From: Anthopleura xanthogrammica
Taxonomy: Eukaryota > Cnidaria > Anthozoa > Actiniaria > Actiniidae
DNA length: 64,000 nucleotides
Assembly: GCA_964019055.1 (NCBI GenBank)
Contig: OZ025206.1
Location: forward strand, 16,589,291-16,653,290
Reading direction: 5' to 3'
Numbering within the stretch: the stretch's first letter is position 1; every line of letters begins with the position of its first letter. The position numbers were made by a program, and so were the translations under genes. Positions 63,531 to 64,000 of the stretch are shown here, piece after piece. The notes beneath the pieces were generated by a model. The model worked only from the letters and a program-made list of their open reading frames with translations. It searched no databases and was not told the DNA's origin.

Positions 63531-64000
63531 TTATACTCTTCCAGAATAAAGTCTTTCGTTAGATTCTAATTGTTTCTGTATTTCATTATTTTCGTCTCCA
63601 AGCGACCTTCTGCGTCTGCGTGAGGCTGATCTCTGCGCAGCAGCCTTCTGCGCTTGTCCAGATATATCAGACCGCTGACGTGTCATCTTGAGGTAGCGTT
63701 CACTGTGCATTTCTTCTAAGAGTTCAGCAATGTGTTGCGCATTCGTTTCTAACTTATGGGCGTGTTTTTCCCTTGTGGGTTCTCTAGGTGTACCCCCATG
63801 CCTTGCTCTTGATGGTAATATAGCTCTTCCAGAATTGTCTCTATTAGAAAATGTTTTGGATTTTGGCGCGGCGGGTGGTTCACGACTCATTACTTTTGGC
63901 GGTACATGACTCCTTGCAGCCATTGCTGCGTATTTTCCAGGTGCCTTCTTTTCTGGTGAACCCGCTGGCTTTGGGGATCTCGATAGATTGATGCTCACCT
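63531..64000 (-). CDS. 3' terminal exon of an unidentified charged, coiled-coil-like protein (runs off right edge)
   Basis: Minus-strand frame open from the window edge to a TAA at 63531-63533, about 155 codons. The first half is Pro/Lys/Arg-rich and likely disordered (SRSPKPAGSPEKKAPGKYAA). The second half is charged and helix-prone (HIAELLEEMHSERYLKMTRQ), then basic (RSASRRRRRSLGDE). No domain recognised. The 5' part lies to the right, so no start codon can be chosen. An in-frame alternative last exon may exist at 63303-63232. Coding status rests on length, codon-like composition and heptad-like charge pattern only. Confidence 0.55.
   Translation of the reverse strand, partial: VSINLSRSPKPAGSPEKKAPGKYAAMAARSHVPPKVMSREPPAAPKSKTFSNRDNSGRAILPSRARHGGTPREPTREKHAHKLETNAQHIAELLEEMHSERYLKMTRQRSDISGQAQKAAAQRSASRRRRRSLGDENNEIQKQLESNERLYSGRV

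Overview
The window reads as a piece of an intron-rich animal genome with many short mobile elements. The genes are a class-5-like semaphorin, VPS16 with two retained minor-spliceosome introns, and a nuclear cyclophilin, all cut into many small exons. A BEL/Pao LTR retrotransposon, tRNA-like SINEs and many small fold-back (MITE-like) elements fill the introns. A cnidarian, probably an anthozoan, would fit. That is inference from gene architecture and repeat style, not proven by the sequence. No bacterial operon, CRISPR array or rRNA is visible.

Layout. (1) 301-4892, minus strand: 5' eight exons of a PPIG-type cyclophilin (isomerase domain plus the start of a charged Ser/Lys/Glu tail), running off the left edge. 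(2) 4893-5290: short gap between two divergent start codons, a probable bidirectional promoter. (3) 5291-16409, plus strand: complete VPS16, 24 exons, 826 codons plus stop. Two introns carry U12-type signals (one AT-AC, one GT-AG). (4) 16410-18366: convergent intergenic/3'UTR space with MITEs and a degenerate repeat. (5) 18367-45822, minus strand: complete transmembrane semaphorin in 24 exons (984 codons plus stop): signal peptide, sema domain, PSI, thrombospondin type-1 repeats, one membrane helix and a cytoplasmic tail. Its intron between exons 4 and 5 holds a young BEL/Pao element (29842-36164) in antisense orientation, with LTRs that look identical, a 5-bp target duplication and an internal deletion of the integrase core. 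(6) 45823-63230: about 17 kb with no supportable gene but with a diverged tandem duplication (50.8-51.8 kb), a 2.4-kb 39-bp minisatellite (58.6-61.0 kb) and several fold-back elements. (7) 63531-64000, minus strand: the 3' end of an unidentified charged, coiled-coil-like protein entering from the right.

How the genes relate. VPS16 (endolysosomal tethering), the cyclophilin (nuclear, splicing-associated family) and the semaphorin (cell-surface guidance) have no obvious joint pathway; they are neighbours. The summed exon lengths of the two complete genes are exact multiples of three (2481 and 2955 nt) with in-frame junctions throughout, which supports the models. The most informative observations are the paired U12 introns in VPS16, the integrase-deleted but young BEL/Pao copy, and a MITE family that encloses a 16-bp minisatellite.
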